Assembly (NCBI RefSeq): GCF_005048265.1
Contig: NZ_SUNH01000012.1
Coordinates: forward strand, 62,001 to 126,000
Reading direction: 5' to 3'
DNA: 64,000 nt
From: Paracoccus hibiscisoli
GTDB lineage: Bacteria; Pseudomonadota; Alphaproteobacteria; Rhodobacterales; Rhodobacteraceae
Part shown: positions 7,945 to 16,237 of the stretch, one piece after another
How the letters are laid out: each line of letters starts with the position of its first letter
How positions within the stretch are numbered: position 1 is the first letter of the stretch
Notes under the pieces: model-generated
Databases searched by the model: none
What the model saw: only the letters and a program-made list of their open reading frames with translations
Told to the model about the DNA's origin: nothing
Position numbers and translations under genes: made by a program

Positions 7945-8958
7945 TCAGGACCCGGTGCTGGCGCGGGTCATCAGCTGGGGCGTGATGCCGATCAGGGCGG
8001 GGTCGGGCAGGGTGCCGTCCAGCGCCTGCAGGATCAGCGCGGCGGCCTGGGCGCCAATCCGGCCGGGAAAGGGGTTCACGGTGGTCAGGGGCGGGACGCA
8101 GATGGCCGCGATCTCGTAATCGCCGAAGCCTGCGATGGCCACGCGGTCGGGCACCGCCACGCCGCGCCGCTGGCATTCCGACAGCGCGCCAAAGGCCGAC
8201 AGGTCGGACACGCAGACCACCGCATCGGTATCGGGCAGCCGCGCCAGCAGCTCGGCCATGGCCGCGGCCCCCTCGGCCATCGAGATGGGCGGCGCGCCGG
8301 CATCGATCAGCCGCGTCGCGTCCAGCCCGTGGCGCCGCATCGCGGCCACAAAGCCGCGCCTGCGGTCGGTGCCGCGGGTGTCGCGGGCGGCGTCCCCGCC
8401 GATGAAGGCGATGCGGCGGCGGCCCTGGCCCACCAGGTGATCGACCAGCATGCCCATCGCGGCGGCGTTGGAAAAGCCCACCACATGGCCGATGGGGCGG
8501 GCGGGCAGGTCCCAGATCTCGACCACGGGGATGGCGGCCTTGTCCAGCAGGGCGCGGGCGCGGTCGGTATGGGTGCCGCCGGTGACGACCATCGCCTCGG
8601 GGCGGCGGCGCAGCAGCTGGGCGATCAGGGTCTCTTCGGCCTGGACGTCGTAATCGGTATAGCCCAGCAGGATCTGCAACCCCCGCGCCCGCAGCCCGTC
8701 CGACAGCCCCCGCACCGTATCGGCAAAGTTGGCGTTGTTGATGGACGGGATCGTCACCGCGACGAAATCGCTGCGCTGCGAGCGCAGCGCGCTGGCAGTG
8801 CTGTCAAAGACATAGCCCAACTGGTCGGCAGCCTGCATCACGGCCGCGCGGGCGGTGTCGCTGACGCGGCCGTCATCCTTGAAGGCGCGGCTGACGGTCA
8901 TGGGCGACACACCCGCCAGGCGCGCGATGTCGATCATGGTGGGGGCGCGGCGGGTCAT
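7945..8958 (-). CDS. LacI-family transcriptional repressor (gluconate/idonate type)
   Basis: This 337-residue regulator has an N-terminal LacI helix-turn-helix at about residues 8-27 (MIDIARLAGVSPMTVSRAF), a hinge, and a periplasmic-binding-like sensor domain (IPSINNANFADTVRGLSDGL; FIGG; VAIAGFGDYEIAAICVPPLTTV). The overall pattern resembles GntR/IdnR regulators of gluconate and idonate genes. It is the last gene of the leftward dehydrogenase operon, 52 bases after the ABM-domain gene, so it may be autoregulated through the operator at 11067-11080. The second predicted target is the TRAP promoter at 4954-4967. Confidence 0.92.
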   Translation of the reverse strand: MTRRAPTMIDIARLAGVSPMTVSRAFKDDGRVSDTARAAVMQAADQLGYVFDSTASALRSQRSDFVAVTIPSINNANFADTVRGLSDGLRARGLQILLGYTDYDVQAEETLIAQLLRRRPEAMVVTGGTHTDRARALLDKAAIPVVEIWDLPARPIGHVVGFSNAAAMGMLVDHLVGQGRRRIAFIGGDAARDTRGTDRRRGFVAAMRRHGLDATRLIDAGAPPISMAEGAAAMAELLARLPDTDAVVCVSDLSAFGALSECQRRGVAVPDRVAIAGFGDYEIAAICVPPLTTVNPFPGRIGAQAAALILQALDGTLPDPALIGITPQLMTRASTGS

Positions 8959-9010
8959 GGGTGGGCCTGTGCGGGGGCTGCGGTCACTGTCCCGGATCGG
9001 GCGGCGGTTT

Positions 9011-9352
9011 TCAAGCCGGGGTCAGGTCGTGATCATGGGCGGTGGTGACGTGATGGTGGATCTGGCCGTCGAAGAACCGGGCCAGGACCGCCTCGGTCGC
9101 GGCCTTGGCGCGGGTCCGGGCGGGGCTGGCCAGGGCGGCATGGACCGTGTCCAGATCGGGATAGCTGATCGCCAGGATCATCGGGATCGAGGGCGCGCCA
9201 TCGTCGCGAAACTCGGCAAAGTTCACGCGCACGGACAGGGCGCCGGGGAACGCCTGCCATTCGGGCAGCACCTCGGACAGGATGGCCGCGCGGAAGGCCG
9301 CGTCCTGGCCGTCGCGGATGCGGCCCTGGAACAGGGCGAAGCGGGTGATCAT
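9011..9352 (-). CDS. small antibiotic-biosynthesis-monooxygenase-like (ABM/EthD fold) protein
   Basis: This 113-residue protein begins MITRFALFQGRIRDGQDAAF and has the pattern of dimeric alpha-beta barrel proteins (ABM, EthD, Dabb families). These are found as small accessory proteins in many catabolic operons. A His-rich C-terminal tail (DGQIHHHVTTAHDHD) is visible and might bind metal. The start overlaps the stop of the upstream dehydrogenase by ATGA, so translation is coupled. Its function is unknown; a role in handling an unstable keto-acid intermediate is conceivable but not shown. Confidence 0.75.
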   Translation of the reverse strand: MITRFALFQGRIRDGQDAAFRAAILSEVLPEWQAFPGALSVRVNFAEFRDDGAPSIPMILAISYPDLDTVHAALASPARTRAKAATEAVLARFFDGQIHHHVTTAHDHDLTPA

Positions 9353-10239
9353 CGGGTGGGCTCCTTGGCCAGGGGGTTGGGAAAGAATTCCATCAGCGCG
9401 GCCTGATCCTGATCGCCCAAGCCCTGGGCGGTCAGCAGGCGGTGGATCTCGGCGCAAAGGGCGGTCAGCGGCATGGGGGTGTGGGTCGCGCGGGCCAGGT
9501 CCTGCGCGCCGTTCAGGTCCTTGACCATGTTGTCGATGCGCCCCGTCGGGCGATAGTCGCGGGCGGCAAAGCGGGGCATGTATTCCTGCAGGATGGCGCT
9601 GTCGGCCCGGCCACCCGCCAGGGCCGCGGGGATGCGGTCGGCGGCGACGCCCGCGGCCTCGGCCAGGGCGGTGGCCTCGGCCACGGCGAGGAAGTTCAGC
9701 CCGCAGAGGATCTGGTTGATCAGCTTGGTCGTCTGACCCGCGCCCACCGGCCCCATATGCGTCTGGTTCGAGGCGACCTGCGCCAGAACGGCTTGGGCGC
9801 GGGCGACGTGATCGGCCTCACCCCCCTGCATCAGCGTCAGATTGCCCGTGGCGGCCTTGGGCGCGCCGCCCGACAGCGGGCTGTCGACCCAGTGCAGGCC
9901 GCGCAGCGCCGCCCGCGCCGCCAGATCGCGCGTGGCCGCCGGGTCGATCGAGGACATGTCGATGATCAGCGTGCCGGGGGCCGCGCCCGCCGCCACGCCG
10001 TCGGGGCCAAAGACGGCGGCGTCGACGATATGGGGGGCGTTCAGCGACAGGATCACCGCCTGCGCACCGCGTGCGGCCTCTGCGGCGCTGGTGGCGGCCT
10101 GCGCGCCAAGCGCGGTCAGGGGCGCCAGTCGCGCGGGGTCCAGGTCAAAGACGGTCAGCACCGTGCCGGTCGCGGCCAGGCGCGCGCCGATGGCGCCGCC
10201 CATCGCGCCTGCACCGATCAGAGCTGTGGTCTGGGTCAT
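9349..10239 (-). CDS. beta-hydroxyacid dehydrogenase (3-hydroxyisobutyrate/tartronate-semialdehyde reductase family)
   Basis: This 296-residue NAD(P)-dependent oxidoreductase has an N-terminal Rossmann motif (ALIGAGAMGGAIGARLA), the substrate-binding block WVDSPLSGGAPKAATGNLTLM and the catalytic-lysine segment GAGQTTKLINQIL. These are the signatures of the 3-hydroxyisobutyrate dehydrogenase, GarR and GND-like family. Length is normal. It sits between the idnO-like gene (18 bases) and the ABM-domain gene (ATGA overlap). The neighbours suggest a small hydroxy or semialdehyde acid from sugar-acid breakdown, but the precise substrate is undetermined. Confidence 0.85.
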   Translation of the reverse strand: MTQTTALIGAGAMGGAIGARLAATGTVLTVFDLDPARLAPLTALGAQAATSAAEAARGAQAVILSLNAPHIVDAAVFGPDGVAAGAAPGTLIIDMSSIDPAATRDLAARAALRGLHWVDSPLSGGAPKAATGNLTLMQGGEADHVARAQAVLAQVASNQTHMGPVGAGQTTKLINQILCGLNFLAVAEATALAEAAGVAADRIPAALAGGRADSAILQEYMPRFAARDYRPTGRIDNMVKDLNGAQDLARATHTPMPLTALCAEIHRLLTAQGLGDQDQAALMEFFPNPLAKEPTR

Positions 10240-10257
10240 GGGTCCGGTCCTGTCAGG

Positions 10258-11013
10258 TCAGAGGGATGCGGTGATGCCGCCATCGACGTAGAGCACATGG
10301 CCGTTCACGAAGCTGGCCGCGTCGGACGCCAGAAAGACGCAGGCGCCGACCAGCTCCTCGACCCGGCCCCACCGGCCTGCGGGGGTGCGTTTCTCCAGCC
10401 AGGTGGTGAAATCGGGGTCGGCGACCAGGGCGGCATTCAGCGGCGTGTCGAAATAGCCCGGCGCGATGGCGTTGCATTGCAGCCCGTGGCGCGCCCAATC
10501 GGTCGCCATGCCCTTGGTCAGATTGCCGACCGCGCCCTTGGTCGCGGTATAGGGCGCGATGGAGGGGCGGGCCAGCGCGGTCTGGACGCTGGCGATGTTG
10601 ATGATGCGCCCCGCACCGCGCGCGATCATGTGCCGCGCGACCGCCTGTCCGACGTTGAAGACGGACGCCACATTGGTCTGCAGCAGCTGCTGGAAGGCGT
10701 CGGCGGGAAACTCCTCCAGCGGCGCGCGGAACTGCATGCCCGCGTTGTTGACCAGGATGTGCAGGGGGCCGTGATCGGCCTCGAACCCGTCCACGGCGGC
10801 GCGGGCGGCGGCGTGGTCGGTCACGTCGAAGGGCAGGGCGACCGCCCCGGGGATCTGCGCCACAGCGTCCGCCAGGCGGCCCGCGTCGCGCCCGTTCAGC
10901 ACCACCTGCGCGCCCGCCTGTGCCAGCCCGCGCGCCAGCGCCAGGCCGATGCCCTGGGACGATCCGGTGATCAGGGCGCGGCGGCCGGTCAGGTCGAAAA
11001 GCGGGTTGGTCAT
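10258..11013 (-). CDS. idnO: short-chain dehydrogenase, gluconate 5-dehydrogenase (IdnO/Gno) like
   Basis: This 251-residue SDR enzyme has the cofactor loop TGSSQGIGLALA, the NNAG block (ILVNNAGMQFRAPLEEF) and the catalytic YTATK with the upstream Ser in ASVQTALARPS. The sequence around AGAQVVLNGRD fits gluconate 5-dehydrogenases, which interconvert 5-keto-D-gluconate and D-gluconate. With the L-idonate 5-dehydrogenase-like enzyme at 12057-13085 it would complete L-idonate to 5-ketogluconate to gluconate. It is the first gene of the leftward operon; a TTGACA-N17-CATAGT promoter lies just upstream with an operator in its spacer. Confidence 0.83.
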   Translation of the reverse strand: MTNPLFDLTGRRALITGSSQGIGLALARGLAQAGAQVVLNGRDAGRLADAVAQIPGAVALPFDVTDHAAARAAVDGFEADHGPLHILVNNAGMQFRAPLEEFPADAFQQLLQTNVASVFNVGQAVARHMIARGAGRIINIASVQTALARPSIAPYTATKGAVGNLTKGMATDWARHGLQCNAIAPGYFDTPLNAALVADPDFTTWLEKRTPAGRWGRVEELVGACVFLASDAASFVNGHVLYVDGGITASL

Positions 11014-11041
11014 GGGGCAACCTTTCGGGCGTGTTTGGCAG

Positions 11042-11091
11042 TGGACAGGGTGGTTTCCCGTGACTATGGTATCGTTAACAACGCCTGTCAA
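11042..11091. promoter_or_regulatory. overlapping divergent promoters with a shared LacI-type operator
   Basis: Leftward, TTGACA (complement of 11086-11091), 17 bases, then CATAGT (complement of 11063-11068) would drive the idnO operon. Rightward, TGGACA (11042-11047), 17 bases, then TATGGT (11065-11070) would drive the 11107 operon. TGGTATCGTTAACA (11067-11080) lies within the leftward spacer and overlaps the rightward -10. One bound repressor would shut both operons. It matches the site at 4954-4967. Confidence 0.65.
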
Positions 11092-11106
11092 GCCGCCGGA
11101 GGACCG

Positions 11107-12057
11107 ATGTCGCGACCCCAGATCCTGCAGATGGGCCCCTATCCCGCATGGGATCAGGAGCCGCTGGAGCAGATGTTCACCATGCACCGCCTGTTCGAGG
11201 CCACGGACCGCGCGGCCTTTCTGGCCCAGCACGGCGCGCAGGTGCGCGGCATCGCCACGCGCGGAGAGCTGGGCGCGGATGCCGCCCTGATCGCCGCCTG
11301 CCCGCAGCTGGAGGTGATCAGCGTCTATGGCGTGGGCACCGACGCGGTCGATCTGGCGGCGGCGCGGGCGCGGGGCATCCGGGTGACCAACACGCCCGAC
11401 GTGCTGACCGAGGATGTGGCCGATCTGGGCGTCGGCATGGCGCTGGCCCTGTCGCGGGGCATGATCGGGGCCGAGGCCTGGGTCCGCGACGGGTCCTGGG
11501 CGGCCAAGGGCGGCTATCCGCTGCAGCGGCGGCTGTCGGGGCGGCGTGCGGGCATCCTGGGGCTGGGCCGGATCGGCATGGCGGTGGGGCAGAGGCTGGC
11601 GGCATTCGGCATGCCCATCGCGTATTCGGGCCGCGCGCCCAAGGCGGACGCACCCCAAGGCTGGACCTTCCTGCCCGATGCGGTCAGTCTGGCGCAGCAG
11701 TCGGATTTGCTGGTCATGGCGCTGTCGGCCACGCCCGAGACGCGCCACATCGTCGATGCCCGCGTGCTGGAGGCGCTTGGGGCCGATGGCATGCTGGTCA
11801 ACATCTCGCGCGCGGCGAACCTGGACGAGGAGGCGCTGCTGGACGCGCTGGAGGGGGGGCGCATCGCGGGGGCCGCGCTGGACGTGTTCGAGGGGGAACC
11901 GGCGCTGAACCCGCGCTTTCTGGCGCTGCGCAACGTGGTCCTGCAACCCCATCACGCCAGCGGCACCATCGAGACGCGCCGCGCCATGGGTCAGCTGTTG
12001 CGCGACAATCTGGCCGCGCATTTCGCGGGCCGCCCGCTGCTCAGCGAGGTGGCGTGA
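11107..12057 (+). CDS. D-isomer-specific 2-hydroxyacid dehydrogenase (glyoxylate/hydroxypyruvate/2-ketogluconate reductase type)
   Basis: This 316-residue NAD(P)-dependent enzyme has the cofactor loop GILGLGRIGMAVGQRLAAFG and the catalytic triad of the family: Arg in NISRAANLDEEAL, Glu in DVFEGEPALN and His in LQPHHASGT. Start codon ATG at 11107 follows a GGAGGA site. Hydroxypyruvate reductases and 2-ketogluconate reductases look alike here; next to idonate genes the latter (2-ketogluconate to gluconate) is attractive. Its stop overlaps the next start (TGATG). Confidence 0.85.
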   Translation: MSRPQILQMGPYPAWDQEPLEQMFTMHRLFEATDRAAFLAQHGAQVRGIATRGELGADAALIAACPQLEVISVYGVGTDAVDLAAARARGIRVTNTPDVLTEDVADLGVGMALALSRGMIGAEAWVRDGSWAAKGGYPLQRRLSGRRAGILGLGRIGMAVGQRLAAFGMPIAYSGRAPKADAPQGWTFLPDAVSLAQQSDLLVMALSATPETRHIVDARVLEALGADGMLVNISRAANLDEEALLDALEGGRIAGAALDVFEGEPALNPRFLALRNVVLQPHHASGTIETRRAMGQLLRDNLAAHFAGRPLLSEVA

Positions 12058-13085
12058 TGCGCGCGCTGGTCATCCATGCCGCCGGCGATCTGCGCCTGGA
12101 GGAGCGTCCCGACCCCGCGCCCGGCCCCGGCCAGCTGCTGCTGCGCCTGGCCGCCGGGGGGATCTGCGGGTCGGATCTGCATTACGTCAATCACGGCGGT
12201 TTCGGCGCGATCCGCCTCAAGGAGCCGATGATCCTGGGGCATGAGGTCTCGGCCCATGTCGAGGCTTTGGGCGAGGGCGTCACCGGTTTCGCGCCCGGAC
12301 AGCTGGTCGCGGTCTCTCCGTCGCGGCCCTGCGGGGGGTGCCGGTTCTGTCGGCAAGGCTTGCCCAATCATTGCCTGAACATGCGGTTCTATGGTTCGGC
12401 CATGCCGTTTCCGCATGTGCAGGGCGCGTTCCGGCAGCTGCTGGTGGCGGATGTGGCGCAATGCGTGGACGCGACCGGGCTGACCCCGGGACAGGCCGCC
12501 ATGGCCGAGCCGCTGGCCGTCACGCTGCATGCGACGGGGCGGGCGGGGCCGATGCTGGGCGCGCGGGTGCTGGTCACGGGCTGCGGTCCCATCGGGCTGT
12601 TGTCGGTGCTGGCCGCGCGCCGGGCGGGGGCGGCGCAGATCGTGGCGGCGGATCTGTCGGATTACACGCTGGATCTGGCGCGGCAGGTGGGGGCGGACCT
12701 GACCGTGAACCTGGCGCGCGACCCGGAGGGCCTGGCCGGATATGGCGCGGACAAGGGGCATTTCGACATGCTGTATGAATGCACCGGCGCGCAGCCCGCG
12801 CTGGTCGCAGGCATCGGCGCGATGCGCCCGAGGGGCGTCGTGCTGCAGCTGGGCCTGGGCGGCGACATGAGCCTGCCGATGATGGCCATCACCGCCAAGG
12901 AGCTGGACCTGCGCGGCAGCTTCCGCTTTCACGACGAGTTCGCGACCGGCATCGCCCTGATGCGGCAGGGGCTGATCGACGTGACGCCGCTGATCAGCCA
13001 TACCGTGCCGCTGGAGCGCGCGGCCGAGGGGTTCGCCCTGGCCTCGGACCGCAGCCGGGCGATGAAGGTGCAGATCGCCTTTTAG
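12057..13085 (+). CDS. idnD: zinc-containing alcohol dehydrogenase, L-idonate 5-dehydrogenase (IdnD) like
   Basis: This 342-residue medium-chain dehydrogenase has the catalytic-zinc Cys in GGICGSDLHYVNHGGFG and His in ILGHEVSAHVE, the four-Cys structural zinc lobe PCGGCRFCRQGLPNHC, and the NAD loop VTGCGPIGLLSVLAARRAG. The CGSDLHYVNHGG context is the form seen in L-idonate 5-dehydrogenases, which oxidise L-idonate to 5-keto-D-gluconate. It is translationally coupled to the upstream 2-hydroxyacid dehydrogenase and converges with a four-base overlap on the hydrolase gene. Sorbitol-type dehydrogenase activity is the main alternative. Confidence 0.82.
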   Translation: MRALVIHAAGDLRLEERPDPAPGPGQLLLRLAAGGICGSDLHYVNHGGFGAIRLKEPMILGHEVSAHVEALGEGVTGFAPGQLVAVSPSRPCGGCRFCRQGLPNHCLNMRFYGSAMPFPHVQGAFRQLLVADVAQCVDATGLTPGQAAMAEPLAVTLHATGRAGPMLGARVLVTGCGPIGLLSVLAARRAGAAQIVAADLSDYTLDLARQVGADLTVNLARDPEGLAGYGADKGHFDMLYECTGAQPALVAGIGAMRPRGVVLQLGLGGDMSLPMMAITAKELDLRGSFRFHDEFATGIALMRQGLIDVTPLISHTVPLERAAEGFALASDRSRAMKVQIAF

Positions 13086-14776
13086 GGCGCGGCCAGGGCC
13101 TGTTCGCGGGCGCGGAAATGCGCCCGCAGCCGGGCCAGCCGGTCGGCATCCCAGCCTGGCGGGTCGGTTACCGCCAGCCAGGGGTCGATGTGATCGACGT
13201 AGGAATAGAGGTGGCCGTGACCCATCGGCACCTCCAGCGCGATGGCCATGTCGAAGGCCAGCTGCAGCTGCGTCACGATGGGATACCAGCGCAGCGCGTC
13301 AGACACCTCGGGGGCGCGGGGATAGGCCAGCCAGCCGGGCGGGCGGAACCCGCTGTCGGGGCGAAAGAACACGATCGGGTCGCTGCCATATTGCAGATAG
13401 ACGATGCGCACGCGGCCCCAGGGGCCGTCGCCGATATCGTCGCGGCGCCCGTCGGTGAACCGCACGACCTCTCCGGTGGTCAGCTGCGGCAGCCAGGCGG
13501 GGGAGCCGGGGTCGCGTTCCGCGGTCAGCGTCTGCCACAGCGGGCTGACAAAGGGCGGGCCGACCCACAGCGCGCCATCCACGGGCTGGTCCAGCATCTC
13601 GTGCAGGCGCAGCGATTGCTGCGAGGCATGCGCGCCCAGGCTGAGACCGTAGAGATAGAGGCGCGGGCGCGCCTCGGGCGGGCGTTCCAGCCACAGGCGG
13701 TGGACGGCGGCGAACAGCGCGCGCCCGGCATCGGTCGCGTAATCAGGCTGGACCAGCAGCGAGATCCAGCTTTGCAGATAGGAATATTGCAGCGCCACGG
13801 TCGCCACGTCGCCATGGTTCAGCATCTCCAGCGGCTCGATGGCGGCGGGGTCCATCCAGCCGGTGCCGGTGGGCATGGCCACGACCAGCGTGGCGCGGTC
13901 AAAGCCGCCCGCCCGCTCCAGCTCGCGCGCGGCCAGATCGGCGCGGGCCTCAAGCGTGTCGGCGGCGTTCAGGCCGACATAGACGCGCAGGGGCTGGCGC
14001 GCCGGGCGGCCCGTCACCGCCGTCAGGCTGTCGGGGTCGGGGGTGTTTGCGACAAAGATCCGGCCCTCGCGGCCCAGATCCTGCCAGGCGACCAGCGATC
14101 CGGGGCCGCCGGGCTGAAACGCCCCGGTGGGGGGCGTCAGATCGGCCGGGATCAGCGCATCCAGCGCCTGCGCGCTGGTGTCGATGCTGCGCACCACGCC
14201 GCGCAGCAACACGCCGCTGAACACCTGCTGGGCCAGAAACAGCGTGATGACGATGCCCAGCACCCGCGCCGGGCGGGGCGGCAGGACCCGCGCGATATGG
14301 CGGCTGACCAGCCGGACCAGCGCCGCCAGCAGCTTGGCCACGATCAGCAGGGCGGCGGCGACGACGATGCCGTGGCCCGCCACGATCAGGGGGGCCGCGC
14401 CTTCGGACGGGGGCAGGGCCATGGCGGCGCGGATGTCGTTCTGCCACCGGGTCGAGCGCGCCAGGAACACCAGGATGATCGCCAGCGCGCCCAGACCCAT
14501 CAGCGGCACCACGATGCGCGCCTGGCGGTCGGGCAGGCCCGGCAGCTGCAGATAGCGCCACAGCATTCCCGCCGCGACCGTGGCGCCATATCCGGCGGCA
14601 AAGCTGGTGCCGGCCAGGATGCCCTGGATTTCGGGGCTGCGGGGGATCAGGCTGGGGGTCAGGGCGGCGGCCACGAACAGCGCGCCGACCACCAGCCCCA
14701 CCCCCGAGGTCCGCCGGTCCAGCCAGGCGATCAGGCCGCGCCCCAGGGCCGTGCGGGGGGTGGAGGACCGGGTCAC
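13082..14776 (-). CDS. membrane-anchored alpha/beta-hydrolase (PF10081/PF15420 type), unknown substrate
   Basis: This 564-residue protein has an N-terminal region of about five hydrophobic helices (VGLVVGALFVAAALTPSLIP; VVPLMGLGALAIILVFLA; IVVAAALLIVAKLLAALV; VLGIVITLFLAQQVFSGVLL) followed by a hydrolase domain. The nucleophile elbow is LYLYGLSLGAHAS, and a late His occurs in PMGHGHLYSYVDHIDPW. The C-terminal YLQYGSDPIVFF and RWYPIVTQLQLAFDM blocks fit the alpha/beta-hydrolase family 9 group, whose substrates are unknown. It ends the fucose-glycan cluster, seven bases after the previous gene, so it may act at the membrane on a lipid or glycan. Confidence 0.72.
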   Translation of the reverse strand: MTRSSTPRTALGRGLIAWLDRRTSGVGLVVGALFVAAALTPSLIPRSPEIQGILAGTSFAAGYGATVAAGMLWRYLQLPGLPDRQARIVVPLMGLGALAIILVFLARSTRWQNDIRAAMALPPSEGAAPLIVAGHGIVVAAALLIVAKLLAALVRLVSRHIARVLPPRPARVLGIVITLFLAQQVFSGVLLRGVVRSIDTSAQALDALIPADLTPPTGAFQPGGPGSLVAWQDLGREGRIFVANTPDPDSLTAVTGRPARQPLRVYVGLNAADTLEARADLAARELERAGGFDRATLVVAMPTGTGWMDPAAIEPLEMLNHGDVATVALQYSYLQSWISLLVQPDYATDAGRALFAAVHRLWLERPPEARPRLYLYGLSLGAHASQQSLRLHEMLDQPVDGALWVGPPFVSPLWQTLTAERDPGSPAWLPQLTTGEVVRFTDGRRDDIGDGPWGRVRIVYLQYGSDPIVFFRPDSGFRPPGWLAYPRAPEVSDALRWYPIVTQLQLAFDMAIALEVPMGHGHLYSYVDHIDPWLAVTDPPGWDADRLARLRAHFRAREQALAAP

Positions 14777-14783
14777 GCCGGCC

Positions 14784-16193
14784 TCAGGGCGCGCCGTCCA
14801 GCCACTGGACGACCAGGTCGTTCAGCTGGCGGTCGAACCGCTCAATATCGCCGGACTGCTCCAGCGCGGGGTCGGGAAAGCCGCGCGCGGCCAGCGCATC
14901 GACCAGCCGCAGCATCGCCCCGTGGCCGGGCCCGTCGCGATGGGTGCCATGGGCGGCCTTGAACGCGTCCCGCGCAGGCGTGGCCATGCGCGCCCGGACA
15001 CAGGCGGCCATCAGCACGGTCGCCAGATCGGCCATGTCGTCCAGGGTGTGGCGCAGCGCCTGGTGGACCATCGCGGGCAGATCGTCGGGGGCGACGGGCA
15101 CGCCCTCGATCGCGCGGTCGGCCAGCTGCAGGTTCACATGGGCGGTGGCGGTGCGCCAGAAGTCCTGCTCCAGCTCGAACGCGTCCTTGAGGCCGTGCAG
15201 GCGGGCGGCCAGGATGCGGTTCTGGCTGACCACATGCTGCAGATGGTCGCGGCAGATCGCGCCGCCGCCTTGGGTGGCCAGGGTCGTGGCCTCGCGCAGC
15301 ACGATGGGGCTGGGGCGGTTGCGGGGCACCTGACGCGGCGGGGCGCCGGTCAGGGCGGGGATCATCGCATCGACGACGGCGTCGTCGCCCTGCGCCTGCA
15401 GGCGTTGGATGATGCCCGCGATGACCGCCAGATGGGCCGAGGGTGTGGCGATGGGCGCCATGCGGCGGCGCTGGCTTTCCAGCATGTCGGGGGCGGCACC
15501 GTGCAGGTCCAGATAGGCCGCCCCGCGCTGGTGGACCAGGACCGAGGCGATGGCCTCGGCATGCAGGTGGCGGCGCATCAGGGGGTTCGGGCTGCCGGTC
15601 TGGTCGGGTTGGTCGGTCAGCAGGCGCGGGTCGGCGCAGGCCTGCATCCAGTCGTCCAGAAAGGCCAGCGCGTCCGGGGTCGGGCGATAGAACAGCGGGC
15701 TGGCATGGAGGAAGGGCGCCTGGCGGGCCTCGGGGGTGTCGGCCTCCAGCAGGGTCAGGGCGTCGCGCTTGGTCAGATGCTCCTGCGCGGACCAGGCCGA
15801 GGCGCTGCCATGCACAAAGCCCTGCGGCGCCGCCCGGCACAGCGCCAGCAGCCGGTCGGGCAGGGACGGCAGGCCGCGCAGCGCGCCGGGCGCGTGGCTG
15901 CCCGCGTCGTGATGGACGACGATGTCGTCGGGCCCGACCTGGGACAGCACCTGACGCAGCACGAAGGGCCGCCAGGCACCAAAGGCCACGCCGCGCCCGT
16001 CGCGGGGCACGGTGGGGTTGGCGTCCCAGAAGCCGTCGGCCTCCAGCCGGTCGGCGGTGTAATGGATCGCGCTGTCGAAACCCGCCCCCGCCGCGCTGTC
16101 GCAGAGGAACCGGGCATTGTCGTGATAGGGCTGCGTGCCGTCCGAAAAGACCAGCAGATGCACGCGTCCGCGGGGTTGGCTGTTATCGCTCAT
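14784..16193 (-). CDS. glycosyltransferase-like hypothetical protein of the fucose cluster
   Basis: This 469-residue protein begins RVHLLVFSDGTQPYHDNARFL. The N-terminal half shows a pattern shared with some capsule/LPS-type sugar transferases: GAWRPFVLRQVLSQVGPDDIVVHHDAGS, where the DAG may be the sugar-nucleotide metal site. The C-terminal half (from about residue 250) is helical and without recognised motif. There is no signal peptide or membrane helix. The start at 16193 has only a weak ribosome site, so an alternative start cannot be excluded. It lies 44 bases after the TPR fucosyltransferase-like gene. A glycan-assembly role is inferred from context and the weak motif. Confidence 0.58.
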   Translation of the reverse strand: MSDNSQPRGRVHLLVFSDGTQPYHDNARFLCDSAAGAGFDSAIHYTADRLEADGFWDANPTVPRDGRGVAFGAWRPFVLRQVLSQVGPDDIVVHHDAGSHAPGALRGLPSLPDRLLALCRAAPQGFVHGSASAWSAQEHLTKRDALTLLEADTPEARQAPFLHASPLFYRPTPDALAFLDDWMQACADPRLLTDQPDQTGSPNPLMRRHLHAEAIASVLVHQRGAAYLDLHGAAPDMLESQRRRMAPIATPSAHLAVIAGIIQRLQAQGDDAVVDAMIPALTGAPPRQVPRNRPSPIVLREATTLATQGGGAICRDHLQHVVSQNRILAARLHGLKDAFELEQDFWRTATAHVNLQLADRAIEGVPVAPDDLPAMVHQALRHTLDDMADLATVLMAACVRARMATPARDAFKAAHGTHRDGPGHGAMLRLVDALAARGFPDPALEQSGDIERFDRQLNDLVVQWLDGAP

Positions 16194-16237
16194 GCGGGGT
16201 GGTATTCCATTGGCTGATGCGGAACGCCACCCTTTTG

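Noticed and set aside
9442..11106. Long upstream extension of the 2-hydroxyacid dehydrogenase frame
   Set aside because: The extension is antisense to two dehydrogenase genes. The promoter, operator and GGAGGA site all lie right before the ATG at 11107.
12779..14962. A 727-codon plus-strand frame over idnD and the alpha/beta-hydrolase gene
   Set aside because: It is low complexity and lies in another frame of idnD, then antisense to the hydrolase.
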